Assembly (NCBI GenBank): GCA_024233545.1
Contig: JACKPL010000007.1
Location: 1 to 64,000, forward strand
Length of the DNA: 64,000 nt
Direction: 5' to 3'
Source of the DNA: a bacterium
GTDB taxonomy: Bacteria > Auribacterota > Auribacteria > Auribacterales > Auribacteraceae
Part shown: positions 1 through 7,674 of the stretch, piece after piece
How the letters are laid out: each line of letters opens with the position of its first letter
Position numbering within the stretch: position 1 is the stretch's first letter
Translations under genes and position numbers: made by a program
Notes under the pieces: generated by a model
What the model was told of the DNA's origin: nothing
The model's input: the letters and a program-made list of their open reading frames with translations, nothing else
Database searches by the model: none

Positions 1-173
1 GCATTGGGAATAATGAACATTGTAAAAAAAGTTGCTCCTAAAGAGGTAATTAGTGCCGGATAGGTTACCATATCGAGAAACAGAAGCGTAAAGAGCATTG
101 CGGTTGCTAAAATCGAACATTGCAGTAGGTATTTGTGTTTATTCGCTTTGAATTTCGGGTCTAGAATATACAT
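1..173 (-). CDS. HPP-family-like membrane protein, N-terminal fragment
   Basis: The minus strand opens with ATG at 171-173 after an in-frame TGA and stays open to the window edge, giving about 57 residues. After a basic start the protein enters a hydrophobic segment followed by the motif YPALITSLGATFFTMFIIP. This resembles the second helix of HPP-family integral membrane proteins, which have an SLGA motif and a conserved proline. The rest of the gene lies outside the window. Family assignment rests on this motif alone. The gene points the same way as the YfhO-like gene that follows it on this strand's upstream side, so the two may be co-transcribed. Confidence 0.55.
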   Translation of the reverse strand, partial: MYILDPKFKANKHKYLLQCSILATAMLFTLLFLDMVTYPALITSLGATFFTMFIIPN

Positions 174-214
174 AATCGATCTTACTCATTTTTGTTATTC
201 ATACTCATAGTATA

Positions 215-2521
215 CTAATCGTCAGTTTTGATGCTAGTTGTAATTTTTCTTACATAAAGAGACGTGCATTTCCTGAATAAAACACTGTATAATAAACATA
301 ATAAAAGAGCGCAGAATGTAATACGTTTTCCCCAGAGGAAAGATTTCGGTTGGAATGTAAAGGAGACAGTATGTTTCCCTTCCGGAACAAATATGCCGCG
401 GAAGAGGTTGTAGACGGGTATAATTTCAGTTTTTTCGCCGTCGACGTGTGCAATCCAGCCGGGGTATGTGATCTCACTGGTAAACAGAAATGCTTGCGAC
501 GGCGCTGTTACTTCTATGGTAATGTTGTTAGGTTTATAAGAAGTGACCTTTGTTTCTCCAATAGGGTGAATTTTCTTGAGAGATACCGCTTTTATTGCGT
601 AATCCAGTATATAAGGGTCGCGGTTTTTGACATTTATCAGAAATGCTCTCGGAAGCACATCATTATTGCGATAGGTGAAAAGAAGCGTAGTGTTGTGTGA
701 ATGAATATAATCGGGATAAAAGTCATCGGTGTAAAATACATTGAAAAAGGGATGGTTTTCCGGCAAACCGCTTACCGCAGTTGCATGAATCTGTACAAAC
801 GAATCGGATGGCAGTGGTTCAAATGAAAAGAGGTATTTTACATTAAGAAGATTTAGTTTTGCGCGGTTGTCATCGTTTATTGGCAGGGTATTGGCAATGA
901 TCGGCGGGTTGTAAATCGGCGGATTATATAATGACTGGATAAAAGTGATATAGTTTTGTATCAGTAAGGAATCAATTCCGTTGATTTTTTGCAGGTTATA
1001 CCGTACGGCGGTGTTTTGAGGAATCGCTCGATGCGGATCATAGATGCGGAATAAATCATTGTCTTTGAGTATTTTACGGTATGCCGATTCAGGAAGGATC
1101 ATTGAACGTATGTGTTTTGCGGTAATCAATGGGAATGCCAACAGCCAAAGGTCGATGAAAGTAAGAATCATAATGAGTATTTGAAGCAAAAAAGCGTGTT
1201 TGATTCGGTCTTTATAAAAAAGGAGTATGAATGAAGCAAATCCGGCAATAAACAAAATATTTCTAAAAGCAACAAACTGTTTTTTAAGTCCAATAAAGTA
1301 TGCAAAAAAGAGGAATCCTGCAAGAGAAGCGGCACTCAATCCCACTATTTTAATTGTTTGCTTTGAGATATTTTTACTGAAATGATTCAAACCGATAGCA
1401 GATAAAACCGCACATCCGTAAACAGCAAAAAACCACATCCGCGAAGGTACTCTAAAAAATGCAATTCCCGGAAGGCCATAATAAAGCGCTGTGAACAATC
1501 CTGCTGATTTTCCTAAAGAAAAGAGAAGGCAGAACAGTATAAGCCCCCCGAAAAAAAAGCGGTGTATACGCAACTGCTTATTCTTTATGCTGAGAATAGC
1601 CAGCAAACATGGTATCCAGCCGATATAAACCGTTTTCTCCCAGAACAGGTTATAAAATGCAGGATAAGGAAGCAAGTCCCTTGCCGGATTCATTGTTTCT
1701 TTAATAGCATCGGTTAGAGAAATACTGAGCGATGAGGCGAATGACAAGTCTGTGCCGCCCGCGCGATTAAAAAAACGAGAAAATTCCAGCAGCGGAATCA
1801 GCAGAATTGCTGAGAGTAAAATTGTCAATATGCCTGCTCCGGAAAAAAGAAACAAACTGTTCGTTTTTCGTCCGGACTGCTCTGTCATTGACCTCGTAAA
1901 AAAGTATGCGGCGGCAATAAGCATCATATAATAAAAAAGTTGAGTATGCCCGATAAAAAAGACCAACGTACAGCAACAGGAAAACAGTATGAGTGCACGA
2001 AGGTTTTTCTTTACCAGAAGATTATCCGCCGCTAACATAATCCAAGGAGTATACATAACTGAGTAGAGTATGTTTGAGTGCCCTGCATGGATTTGTCCAA
2101 TGGTTTTGAGGTTGAAAATAAAGACAATAGCTCCAAACACCGCACTCTGCCATGAAAGCGGTAATCTGCGGAGGTAAAGATACATCCCTATGCCTCCCCA
2201 GATTAAATGCAGAACAATCAATATAGTGAAACAGTAATGTACAGGCAGTATCAAAAACAACCAATACGGCGGATAATAAAAACTTGCTTGCGGATTTGCA
2301 GTAATTGGCATTCCGGAGTACGTTATAGGGTTCCAGAGCGGAAATTCTCCGGTTTGTTTTATCATGGTTACAATGAAATATTTAATGAAATAATGAATAC
2401 GCATTATGTCATGTGCATTGATGATCAGATTGAAAGACGAGAGCGGTTTAATACACAACGCCGCCGTTATACAAGTAAAAAGAAGAATTGTTAAGATACA
2501 CTCTTTTTTGCGAAGCGGCAT
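215..2521 (-). CDS. YfhO-like polytopic membrane protein
   Basis: About 768 residues if started at the ATG at 2521. An upstream in-frame ATG at 2710 would overlap the divergent gene at 2692 and has no clear ribosome site, so I reject it. The protein has a short basic N-terminus, a long series of transmembrane helices (about residues 5-480) and a C-terminal soluble region ending in one more helix. Features of the YfhO family include an early PLWNP segment and GMPITANPQ. A C-terminal part with PGWIAHVDG and VPEGKHTVSF is typical of YfhO proteins, which are thought to act in glycosylation or lipoteichoic/O-antigen modification as GT-C-like enzymes. The substrate cannot be told from sequence. It diverges from the YdbH-like gene across a 170-bp promoter region. 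Confidence 0.8.
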   Translation of the reverse strand: MPLRKKECILTILLFTCITAALCIKPLSSFNLIINAHDIMRIHYFIKYFIVTMIKQTGEFPLWNPITYSGMPITANPQASFYYPPYWLFLILPVHYCFTILIVLHLIWGGIGMYLYLRRLPLSWQSAVFGAIVFIFNLKTIGQIHAGHSNILYSVMYTPWIMLAADNLLVKKNLRALILFSCCCTLVFFIGHTQLFYYMMLIAAAYFFTRSMTEQSGRKTNSLFLFSGAGILTILLSAILLIPLLEFSRFFNRAGGTDLSFASSLSISLTDAIKETMNPARDLLPYPAFYNLFWEKTVYIGWIPCLLAILSIKNKQLRIHRFFFGGLILFCLLFSLGKSAGLFTALYYGLPGIAFFRVPSRMWFFAVYGCAVLSAIGLNHFSKNISKQTIKIVGLSAASLAGFLFFAYFIGLKKQFVAFRNILFIAGFASFILLFYKDRIKHAFLLQILIMILTFIDLWLLAFPLITAKHIRSMILPESAYRKILKDNDLFRIYDPHRAIPQNTAVRYNLQKINGIDSLLIQNYITFIQSLYNPPIYNPPIIANTLPINDDNRAKLNLLNVKYLFSFEPLPSDSFVQIHATAVSGLPENHPFFNVFYTDDFYPDYIHSHNTTLLFTYRNNDVLPRAFLINVKNRDPYILDYAIKAVSLKKIHPIGETKVTSYKPNNITIEVTAPSQAFLFTSEITYPGWIAHVDGEKTEIIPVYNLFRGIFVPEGKHTVSFTFQPKSFLWGKRITFCALLLCLLYSVLFRKCTSLYVRKITTSIKTDD

Positions 2522-2691
2522 TTCTTTCAGTGTTCCTCGCGATAATAAGCATGTAATTTTGAGATGAAGAATTTTTGTGTTGCTAATCAAGTTTATACCA
2601 TGCTCAGAAAAATAGTTAAATGATATTTGACTAAAGAAAAGATGTCCTATAAGATTTAATCCGATACGGCAACCGGCAGGAGCGGTTTGAT

Positions 2692-3675
2692 ATGAAACGC
2701 TTTTTAGCAATTTTTTCTTTTTTTATTCTGTTCGGGTTTATTATTACTGTTTTATTCTGTCTCGTTTTATTTCATCATAAAGCAGAAATTGTAAAAAGAG
2801 TAACCGAGCAAATTGTACGGAAACAGTTGCCTGATGCATCGATTAGAATCGGGAGTGCAGATATTGAGTTACCAGATGAACTGCATTTCTCTCACATAAC
2901 AATCAGTTCGCCTTCCCGTGCAACAACAATACGGTTAGATTCTTTGGTCATTGAATTTGACCCCACGAAAATTCGTCAAATGGTTCATCGAACAAGTAAT
3001 TTTGAAGCGATTGAACGTATTTCTCTTTTAATAAATGAACTATTGTTTCGTGATCTTATAATAAGAAGAATGGAAATATCAGTCGTAAACGATACTCATG
3101 ACGTTTTCCATATAAACGGGGCGGTAAATGCGCGCGAAATTCTCTATAAAAAATTCATTCTTAGTAATGTCCAGACAGATTTTGACGTTAAAAACAAAGT
3201 AGCCCGTATAGATATTCAAAAAATTAACCTTGGTGAAGGCAGTGCGTTAGGGTCAATTGTTATTGACTGCTCCAGTAGTGATGCGCGGTTCAATGCTAAA
3301 CTTTTTTTTAGTCGTTTGCAGTCGGCTGGTATTATTAATTTACTTGATTTGAAGGATAAAATAAAATTGACTGGCGTATGGGATGGAGATATTACTGTTT
3401 CAGGGAATAATGGGGAAGTAACATCTCTCAGCGGTGTGCTTACTGCGCGAGTAGATGGAGGAACAATGCATATGCTGGATAAAGTAATGGCGCAGAACAT
3501 GCTTCCCCCGAACCAGCCCTATAAAGACAAACTCATGGAATCAATAATGCATTATACATATAATCATGGTATTATCGATATTTCTCTTGAAGACATGAAC
3601 ATATTATTTGATCTGAAACTAAACGGTGAAACCGGAAAACGGGCATTTAGTATTTATTTGCACGATCTATTATAA
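2692..3675 (+). CDS. YdbH/AsmA-like envelope protein
   Basis: 327 residues, preceded by AGGAG and an ATG. One N-terminal transmembrane segment (about residues 4-28) anchors a long beta-rich periplasmic part, the pattern of AsmA-like proteins that bridge inner and outer membranes. The C-terminal region (LTGVWDGDITVSGNNGEV, then a GIIDISLEDMNILFDLKL stretch) resembles the end of YdbH/dicarboxylate-transport AsmA proteins. It is much shorter than E. coli YdbH (about 880 residues). The assignment is strengthened by the next gene, 11 nt downstream, which looks like YnbE fused to YdbL. E. coli has the same three-part operon ydbH-ynbE-ydbL, implicated in phospholipid transport to the outer membrane. 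The function here is inferred from that context. Confidence 0.65.
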   Translation: MKRFLAIFSFFILFGFIITVLFCLVLFHHKAEIVKRVTEQIVRKQLPDASIRIGSADIELPDELHFSHITISSPSRATTIRLDSLVIEFDPTKIRQMVHRTSNFEAIERISLLINELLFRDLIIRRMEISVVNDTHDVFHINGAVNAREILYKKFILSNVQTDFDVKNKVARIDIQKINLGEGSALGSIVIDCSSSDARFNAKLFFSRLQSAGIINLLDLKDKIKLTGVWDGDITVSGNNGEVTSLSGVLTARVDGGTMHMLDKVMAQNMLPPNQPYKDKLMESIMHYTYNHGIIDISLEDMNILFDLKLNGETGKRAFSIYLHDLL

Positions 3676-3686
3676 AGGAGTTTTTT

Positions 3687-4313
3687 ATGAACAGAAAAAT
3701 TTTTGTGGTTTTTGTTATTCTTCAAGTAGTCGGATATTTCGGGTGTACAAAACATACGGTCAAATTGGAACAGGACGCACCGTTCCGTGTAGATGTAAAT
3801 ATGCGTATTGATGTGTATCAGCATATCAATGACCACGCTAATACAATAGAGGATATTATCAATAGCTCTTCCGGGTCTCAGTTGCGCAGAGTAGTGCAAA
3901 CGATGTTTGCACTATTAGCAGAAGTTACTCCTTCGGTATATGCCCAGAGCGATTCTATTATGAATCAGTTAAGCCCCATGGCTAAAAATGCTATTGAGAA
4001 TAGAAAAGGAAGGCGGAATGAGATTGTGGAATGGCAGTCTCGCGGAGTGCTTGGCGAAAATGCAGTGGGGATGGTTGAGTCGGTCAACCTGAACAGTTTA
4101 TCTGAGGATGATCGAACAACTGTTTCTGCCCTCGAGTCTGCGGAAAATCATGACCGGTCAATTATTTTCAGTGAGCTTGCTCAAATTGAAGGGACTTCTG
4201 CTGAGCAAGTCGGCAAAGTATATTCGGTAAGTTTACAGAAAAACGCTCCGGCTGGGACACCGATAAAAGTATATAATGCCCAATCAAATGGATATAGTTG
4301 GATAAAGAAATAA
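3687..4313 (+). CDS. Fused YnbE-like lipoprotein and YdbL-like (DUF1318) protein
   Basis: 208 residues, with AAAGGAG before the ATG. Residues 1-20 are a lipoprotein signal (VVGYFGC, lipid-modified Cys at about 20). Residues 21-50 contain APFRVDVNMRIDVYQH, which matches the short YnbE lipoprotein pattern of proline-rich start followed by a beta strand. From about residue 85 the protein matches the YdbL/DUF1318 pattern: repeated charged residues, RGVLGENAVGMVE, an AENHDRSIIFSELA stretch and an EQVGKVY segment near the end. In E. coli these are two separate proteins encoded after ydbH; here they appear joined in one chain. A bidirectional terminator follows directly. Domain calls are by eye, so an alignment would be needed to fix the join. 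Confidence 0.65.
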   Translation: MNRKIFVVFVILQVVGYFGCTKHTVKLEQDAPFRVDVNMRIDVYQHINDHANTIEDIINSSSGSQLRRVVQTMFALLAEVTPSVYAQSDSIMNQLSPMAKNAIENRKGRRNEIVEWQSRGVLGENAVGMVESVNLNSLSEDDRTTVSALESAENHDRSIIFSELAQIEGTSAEQVGKVYSVSLQKNAPAGTPIKVYNAQSNGYSWIKK

Positions 4314-4322
4314 TGCTGAGGT

Positions 4323-4366
4323 GAAAAAAACGCCTATCTCAAATACATGGGATAGGCGTTTTTTTT
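4323..4366. terminator. Bidirectional intrinsic terminator
   Basis: An 8-bp stem CGCCTATC / GATAGGCG (4331-4338 and 4351-4358) is flanked by an A-tract on the left and eight Ts on the right. It can therefore terminate both the plus-strand YnbE-YdbL gene and the minus-strand small gene that converges on it. Confidence 0.85.
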
Positions 4367-4372
4367 CGGAAA

Positions 4373-4657
4373 CTATTTGCCTACATCTTCCAGTGTTATG
4401 CCGCCGTCTTGTAATATTCTAACGTATTTCTCAGGGTTTTCTGCAATCTTATCGTGGCAGTCCGGGCCACAGCAAAATATTCTTTTATTCAGGAAATCAA
4501 CATAATAACGCAGATCGATCGGTTTACTGCAATCGGGACAAAGCGTTTGTTTTTGTTCAGTGTGTTTTTTGCCCATTGCGTGAAGGGACATAGAAGGGGA
4601 AAAACAAAGGCATAATGTCCATAAAACAATAGTAATGGCGGCTCCTACTCTTTTCAT
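4373..4657 (-). CDS. Small exported YHS/TRASH-like metal-binding protein
   Basis: 94 residues, with AGGAAC upstream of the ATG. Residues 1-27 form a signal peptide ending near SMSLHA. The mature part carries LCPDCSKPID followed by YYVDFLNKRIFCCGPDCHDKI, then a helix with ENPEKYVRIL. Paired cysteines with a YxxDF...K..FCC..C pattern and a following PEKY helix are typical of YHS or TRASH-type treble-clef domains that sense or carry metals. It lies convergent to the YnbE-YdbL gene and shares its terminator. The metal and role are unknown. Confidence 0.7.
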   Translation of the reverse strand: MKRVGAAITIVLWTLCLCFSPSMSLHAMGKKHTEQKQTLCPDCSKPIDLRYYVDFLNKRIFCCGPDCHDKIAENPEKYVRILQDGGITLEDVGK

Positions 4658-4865
4658 AATACTGTTCCTTTTTTTAAGATATAAAAATACTGTGAGTAAA
4701 ACGCTTTACTCTCTCTCTCTCGGATAATATCCTTTACTATTCATGAGAATCAATCATTATAATGAGAAAAAATGGTAGATACCCTCTAAAAACCTTACTC
4801 GAAGGTTACACTTTGAGCGTGAATTTTTTAGGTATGAACGTAGTCGTTGTAGTGAACGGACAATG

Positions 4866-5207
4866 TTATTTTGCTGAGTGTAATAATTGAGTTCGGTATA
4901 GAGGTATTCCCAATTCGGTATAGAGGTACTCCCAATGAGGAATATCAGTGTGTTTATTCGTTTGTGTCCAGACATAAAATGTTGAAGATAAGTTGATATG
5001 AAAGTAATTTTTTGATTGGTGCATTTCTTCTTCAGTTAAGCGGTCTGTGGCAGTTTTGTAGTATTCATTGTCATTGTCCGGTTCTTGCTCAAATAAAGGA
5101 AGTTCGGATGGAAAATCAGTAATGCTTACTGCGGCCGTTTGATAAGGATACAGTATGGTAAACAGAAGATACGCACATGTATAAGTGAAAAGAGTAGCGC
5201 TTTTCAT
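4866..5207 (-). pseudogene. Small exported protein with a frameshifted C-terminus
   Basis: The reading frame from ATG 5207 (after an AAAGG-type site) gives 113 residues. It has a signal peptide (LFTYTCAYLLFTILYPYQTAA), then an acidic, low-similarity mature part. Near the end a 22-nt tandem duplication (4892-4935) repeats the codons for WEYLYTEL and shifts the frame, so the chain stops quickly at 4866. If one copy is removed, the frame continues for about 40 more residues (SLQRLRSYLKN, then a basic tail) to a stop at 4757-4759. The ancestral product was therefore probably about 145 residues. I do not recognise the family. Confidence 0.5.
4892..4935. repeat. 22-bp tandem duplication causing a frameshift
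   Basis: Two adjacent 22-nt copies (4892-4913 and 4914-4935) differ at one base (TATTCCC versus TACTCCC). Because 22 is not a multiple of three, the second copy changes the reading frame of the minus-strand gene that contains it. Confidence 0.9.
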
Positions 5208-5343
5208 GTTTTTGCCTTTCCCGTAGGTATATACGCAATATATGTGCCACACTTAAAAAGGATATGATATATATGTGGATGTCCTTTTTGTGTAGTAACA
5301 TATGCAGTGAAACAAGTTCTGGTTTTATAGGAAAATATCACTT

Positions 5344-5388
5344 AAAAAACACGGAATACCGCGGCATGAGTTTGCTATTCCGTGCTTT
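5344..5388. repeat. REP-like hairpin (possibly also a terminator)
   Basis: A 9-bp stem CACGGAATA / TATTCCGTG (5350-5358, 5376-5384) encloses CCGCGG. It is preceded by six As and followed by CTTTT. The same start, CACGGAA-ACCGCG, occurs at 6860, and a rearranged version at 6130-6165. All are near a REP-associated transposase gene. The flanking A and T tracts mean it could also terminate transcription. Confidence 0.55.
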
Positions 5389-5451
5389 TCGAAAAAGCGC
5401 ATGATGAAGATTGCCGCAGTAAGTTTGCTGTTTGGAAAAAATGAGAAAAAA

Positions 5452-5832
5452 TTAGAATATTTCCCTGTCGTGAATTTTATTCCGGTGAAGCATCATAAAT
5501 GATATGCAGATGAAACCTAAACTGGTACAGAATGTTAACCCGAATTTTCTTGATTCTTGGATTTCGGTCTTTTTCAGCAAGGTTTTTTCTGCAAGAGCCG
5601 CATGATGATCTGATAAATCGTTGCCGGATTGCAAAACATCATGATAGGAACCGGTGCCGTAGGCGATAGTATTTGGTTCGGAATGAGATGAGTCGTAATA
5701 AAATGTACATGGTGTTTTATATAAAGTGTGAAGAACTGCATGATTAGGCTGTTTATCTGAGAAATGAGCGCTGAATACGCAGTGTATTTGTATGAGAAAA
5801 AGGAAAATGAAAACAATAATAACTCGTTGCAT
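5452..5832 (-). CDS. Small exported membrane-anchored protein, unknown
   Basis: 126 residues from ATG 5832. A longer frame from 5925 exists, but its extra N-terminus overlaps the upstream 30-codon gene, and the hydrophobic signal begins at the chosen start (RVIIVFIFLFLIQIHC). A polar middle section rich in His, Ser and Asp follows, and then one transmembrane helix (about residues 100-118, FCTSLGFICISFMML) before a short basic tail. No family is recognised. It lies 20 nt downstream of a tiny membrane protein gene and is probably in the same transcript. Confidence 0.5.
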   Translation of the reverse strand: MQRVIIVFIFLFLIQIHCVFSAHFSDKQPNHAVLHTLYKTPCTFYYDSSHSEPNTIAYGTGSYHDVLQSGNDLSDHHAALAEKTLLKKTEIQESRKFGLTFCTSLGFICISFMMLHRNKIHDREIF

Positions 5833-5852
5833 AATCACACTTTCTAAGAATA

Positions 5853-5945
5853 TTATCTTAGCAAAAGGATTTCTACGATCAGGAAATAATAGATGAACAC
5901 AGCTAGCCCGCCTATAGCCCACCATAATTCGGTTGGAATATCCAT
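5853..5945 (-). CDS. 30-residue single-helix membrane peptide
   Basis: ATG at 5945 is preceded by AGGGGAG at suitable distance and the frame ends in TAA at 5853-5855. The peptide starts MDIPTELWW and is almost entirely one hydrophobic helix (AIGGLAVFIYYFLIVEILLL) ending in Arg. Such tiny proteins are often missed in annotation. The strong ribosome site and the close downstream gene support it. Function unknown; it could be a subunit of a membrane complex or a toxin-like peptide. Confidence 0.5.
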   Translation of the reverse strand: MDIPTELWWAIGGLAVFIYYFLIVEILLLR

Positions 5946-6103
5946 TTCATGCTCCCCTCAAAAGTAATTTGTTGTCAAGAATGTGGTTTTACTTTCTGCA
6001 ATAGAGTGATATTACAAATAGCATGCCATAATTAAAATAATATATATGTGTTTGTAACACCCTATTTGGTAATTACTTATGGTTCTATCGCTCATTATAA
6101 GCC

Positions 6104-6170
6104 AAGAAAAAAAGCACGTGCCAAGAAATATTCCGCGGTTTTAGCACGGTATTCCGTGGCGGAGTAAAAG
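6104..6170. repeat. REP-like palindromic sequence
   Basis: On the minus strand this reads CCACGGAATACCG, then TGCTAAAACCGCGGAATA, so it carries the same CACGGAATACCG and CCGCGG words as the hairpins at 5344 and 6855, in rearranged order. The plus strand also holds CACGGTATTCCGTG, a small palindrome. It sits in a gene-free stretch upstream of the small secreted genes. Confidence 0.45.
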
Positions 6171-6295
6171 GCACTATCAACTGTCCTATGATTAAAAATA
6201 CTAGTGGAGAAAGTAACTGATATACAAGAGGGTTATATGCTATAAATTTTCATTTTGCACATCAAAAAACGAACGCTAGATATAGTTTACTGAAG

Positions 6296-6694
6296 CTAGA
6301 GTAGAAAAAGTTTGCATTGAATATTCCGGAAAGATTTTGTCCGTCTCTTCTTTTCAAACCGTTCTATGATGTTTGACAGCCACTCGATAAATTCTGCATT
6401 CGGTTTCAGTCCGGAGAAACGGTCGATAATTTTTCCATTGATAAAAACCTGAAATGTTGGTATTTCAAAAATATTGTATTGATTGCGAAGCGCTTCGTTG
6501 TCCGTAACATTCAATTCGAATACCTCAAGCCTTTCTGCAAAGGTTTTTTGTATATATTCGACGGAAGGGTGCATTATTTGTCCCGGCCCGCACCATTTTG
6601 CCATAAACATCACAAGAACCGGTTTATTGCTTTTTAATACTTGTTTTGTAAAATCTTTTTCAGATTGTATAACTTCGATGCCACGGTCTTTCAT
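6296..6694 (-). CDS. Thioredoxin-fold protein with a CGPG active site
   Basis: 132 residues, with AAGGAC before the ATG. It keeps the thioredoxin core: a beta strand KPVLVMFMAKW, the active-site region WCGPGQIMHPSVEYI (about residues 34-48), a FEIPTFQVFINGK segment with the cis-proline (about residues 76-88), and the final helix. The second active-site cysteine of the usual WCGPC is replaced by glycine, so it cannot form the normal disulfide. It might act as a monothiol reductase, a binding protein or a chaperone. There is no signal peptide, so it is likely cytoplasmic. The tail after residue 112 is basic and not part of the fold. Confidence 0.85.
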   Translation of the reverse strand: MKDRGIEVIQSEKDFTKQVLKSNKPVLVMFMAKWCGPGQIMHPSVEYIQKTFAERLEVFELNVTDNEALRNQYNIFEIPTFQVFINGKIIDRFSGLKPNAEFIEWLSNIIERFEKKRRTKSFRNIQCKLFLL

Positions 6695-6854
6695 AAGATT
6701 TTGTCCTTCTTCTGATTCATTTTATACAAAAGTATTAACAAATTTTATACCATGGATTCAAATTGTTTTTTTTGTGTTCATAAGCCTCTTCTGTGAAGCA
6801 ATATAAGAAAATTGTTTTTTTAAAAATCGGTTTTAAAGCCTCTTTTTTTTATTC

Positions 6855-6893
6855 AAAAACACGGAAAACCGCGCTTCGCAGAAAGATTCCGTG
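6855..6893. repeat. REP-like hairpin next to the RAYT gene
   Basis: AAAAACACGGAA, ACCGCGCTTCGC, then TTCCGTG form an imperfect hairpin with a 7-bp stem (6860-6866 and 6887-6893). It shares its first 18 positions almost fully with the hairpin at 5344-5388. It lies about 90 bp upstream of the REP-associated transposase. Confidence 0.55.
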
Positions 6894-6978
6894 CTATAAA
6901 TATGGAAATATTCCGAAGGCTGTGATAGAATTTTTTGTTTGACTGATACAGCGTATATAATGGTAGTATATCTCTACT

Positions 6979-7662
6979 ATGCCGAGAAAATCAAGAGTAG
7001 TAATTCCTCATCACTTTCATCATGTAAGCCAGTATGGCAATTATAACCAAGCTATATTTGATGGCCATGAAGATGTTGTGTTTTATTGTGAAACAATAAA
7101 CCGTTATGCGGTGTCATATGGACTCCAGATATATGCATTTTGTTTGATGAATACGCATGTGCATTTTCTAGTAATTCCTCCGGAGTCCGGTTCTCTTGCG
7201 CGGACATTTAATACTGCACATATGCAGTACTCGCAATATAGGAACCGGAAACACAAAATACGCGGGCATCTATGGCAGGGGCGTTTTTTGTCATGTGTGA
7301 TCGAGCAAACGTTTGCTGAACGTACTATGAGATATATAGAACGTAATCCGGTACGGTCTGGAATAGTTGCTTATCCGTGGCTGTATAAATGGTCGAGCGC
7401 GCGCGCGCATACTGATAAAGACACTTCTCCGATCCATCTTCATCATCTGTCATTTAATCAATATTCCGGCGAATGGAAAAATTTTTTGATGGATGAAGAT
7501 GAAGAAATATGCCGTGAACTGCGTATAAAAACGCGCCGAGGCTTAGCAATCGGTTCTGATGCATACATCAGGCAACTTGAAGAGTATTGTAAACGGTCTT
7601 TTGTTGTTCTCAATCCCGGACGGCCAAGGAAAAAACAGGAATACCAGATTTCGGCATCTTGA
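6979..7662 (+). CDS. REP-associated tyrosine transposase (RAYT, Y1 family)
   Basis: 227 residues beginning MPRKSRVVIP, the usual RAYT start. The Y1/HUH nuclease core is visible: HHFHHVSQYGNYNQAIF near the N-terminus, CLMNTHVHFLVIP with the HxH metal-binding pair (about residues 59-61), and RYIERNPVRSGIV with the catalytic tyrosine (about 112). RAYTs are single-copy domesticated IS200/IS605-type transposases that act on REP hairpins. Three REP-like sequences lie just upstream (5.3-6.9 kb), which fits. There are no IS ends around it. It converges on the sigma-54 activator. Confidence 0.9.
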   Translation: MPRKSRVVIPHHFHHVSQYGNYNQAIFDGHEDVVFYCETINRYAVSYGLQIYAFCLMNTHVHFLVIPPESGSLARTFNTAHMQYSQYRNRKHKIRGHLWQGRFLSCVIEQTFAERTMRYIERNPVRSGIVAYPWLYKWSSARAHTDKDTSPIHLHHLSFNQYSGEWKNFLMDEDEEICRELRIKTRRGLAIGSDAYIRQLEEYCKRSFVVLNPGRPRKKQEYQISAS

Positions 7663-7674
7663 TTGTATAATGAG

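Noticed and set aside
350..700. Plus-strand ORF of 116 codons and similar frames opposite large genes
   Set aside because: These lie wholly inside well-supported genes on the other strand and show no protein-like features.
2522..2710. 63-codon extension of the YfhO-like gene
   Set aside because: It would overlap the divergent YdbH-like gene and its promoter; no ribosome site.
4706..4725. CT-rich run (CTCTCTCTCTC)
   Set aside because: Only about six units and in no gene; no sign of phase variation of a gene.
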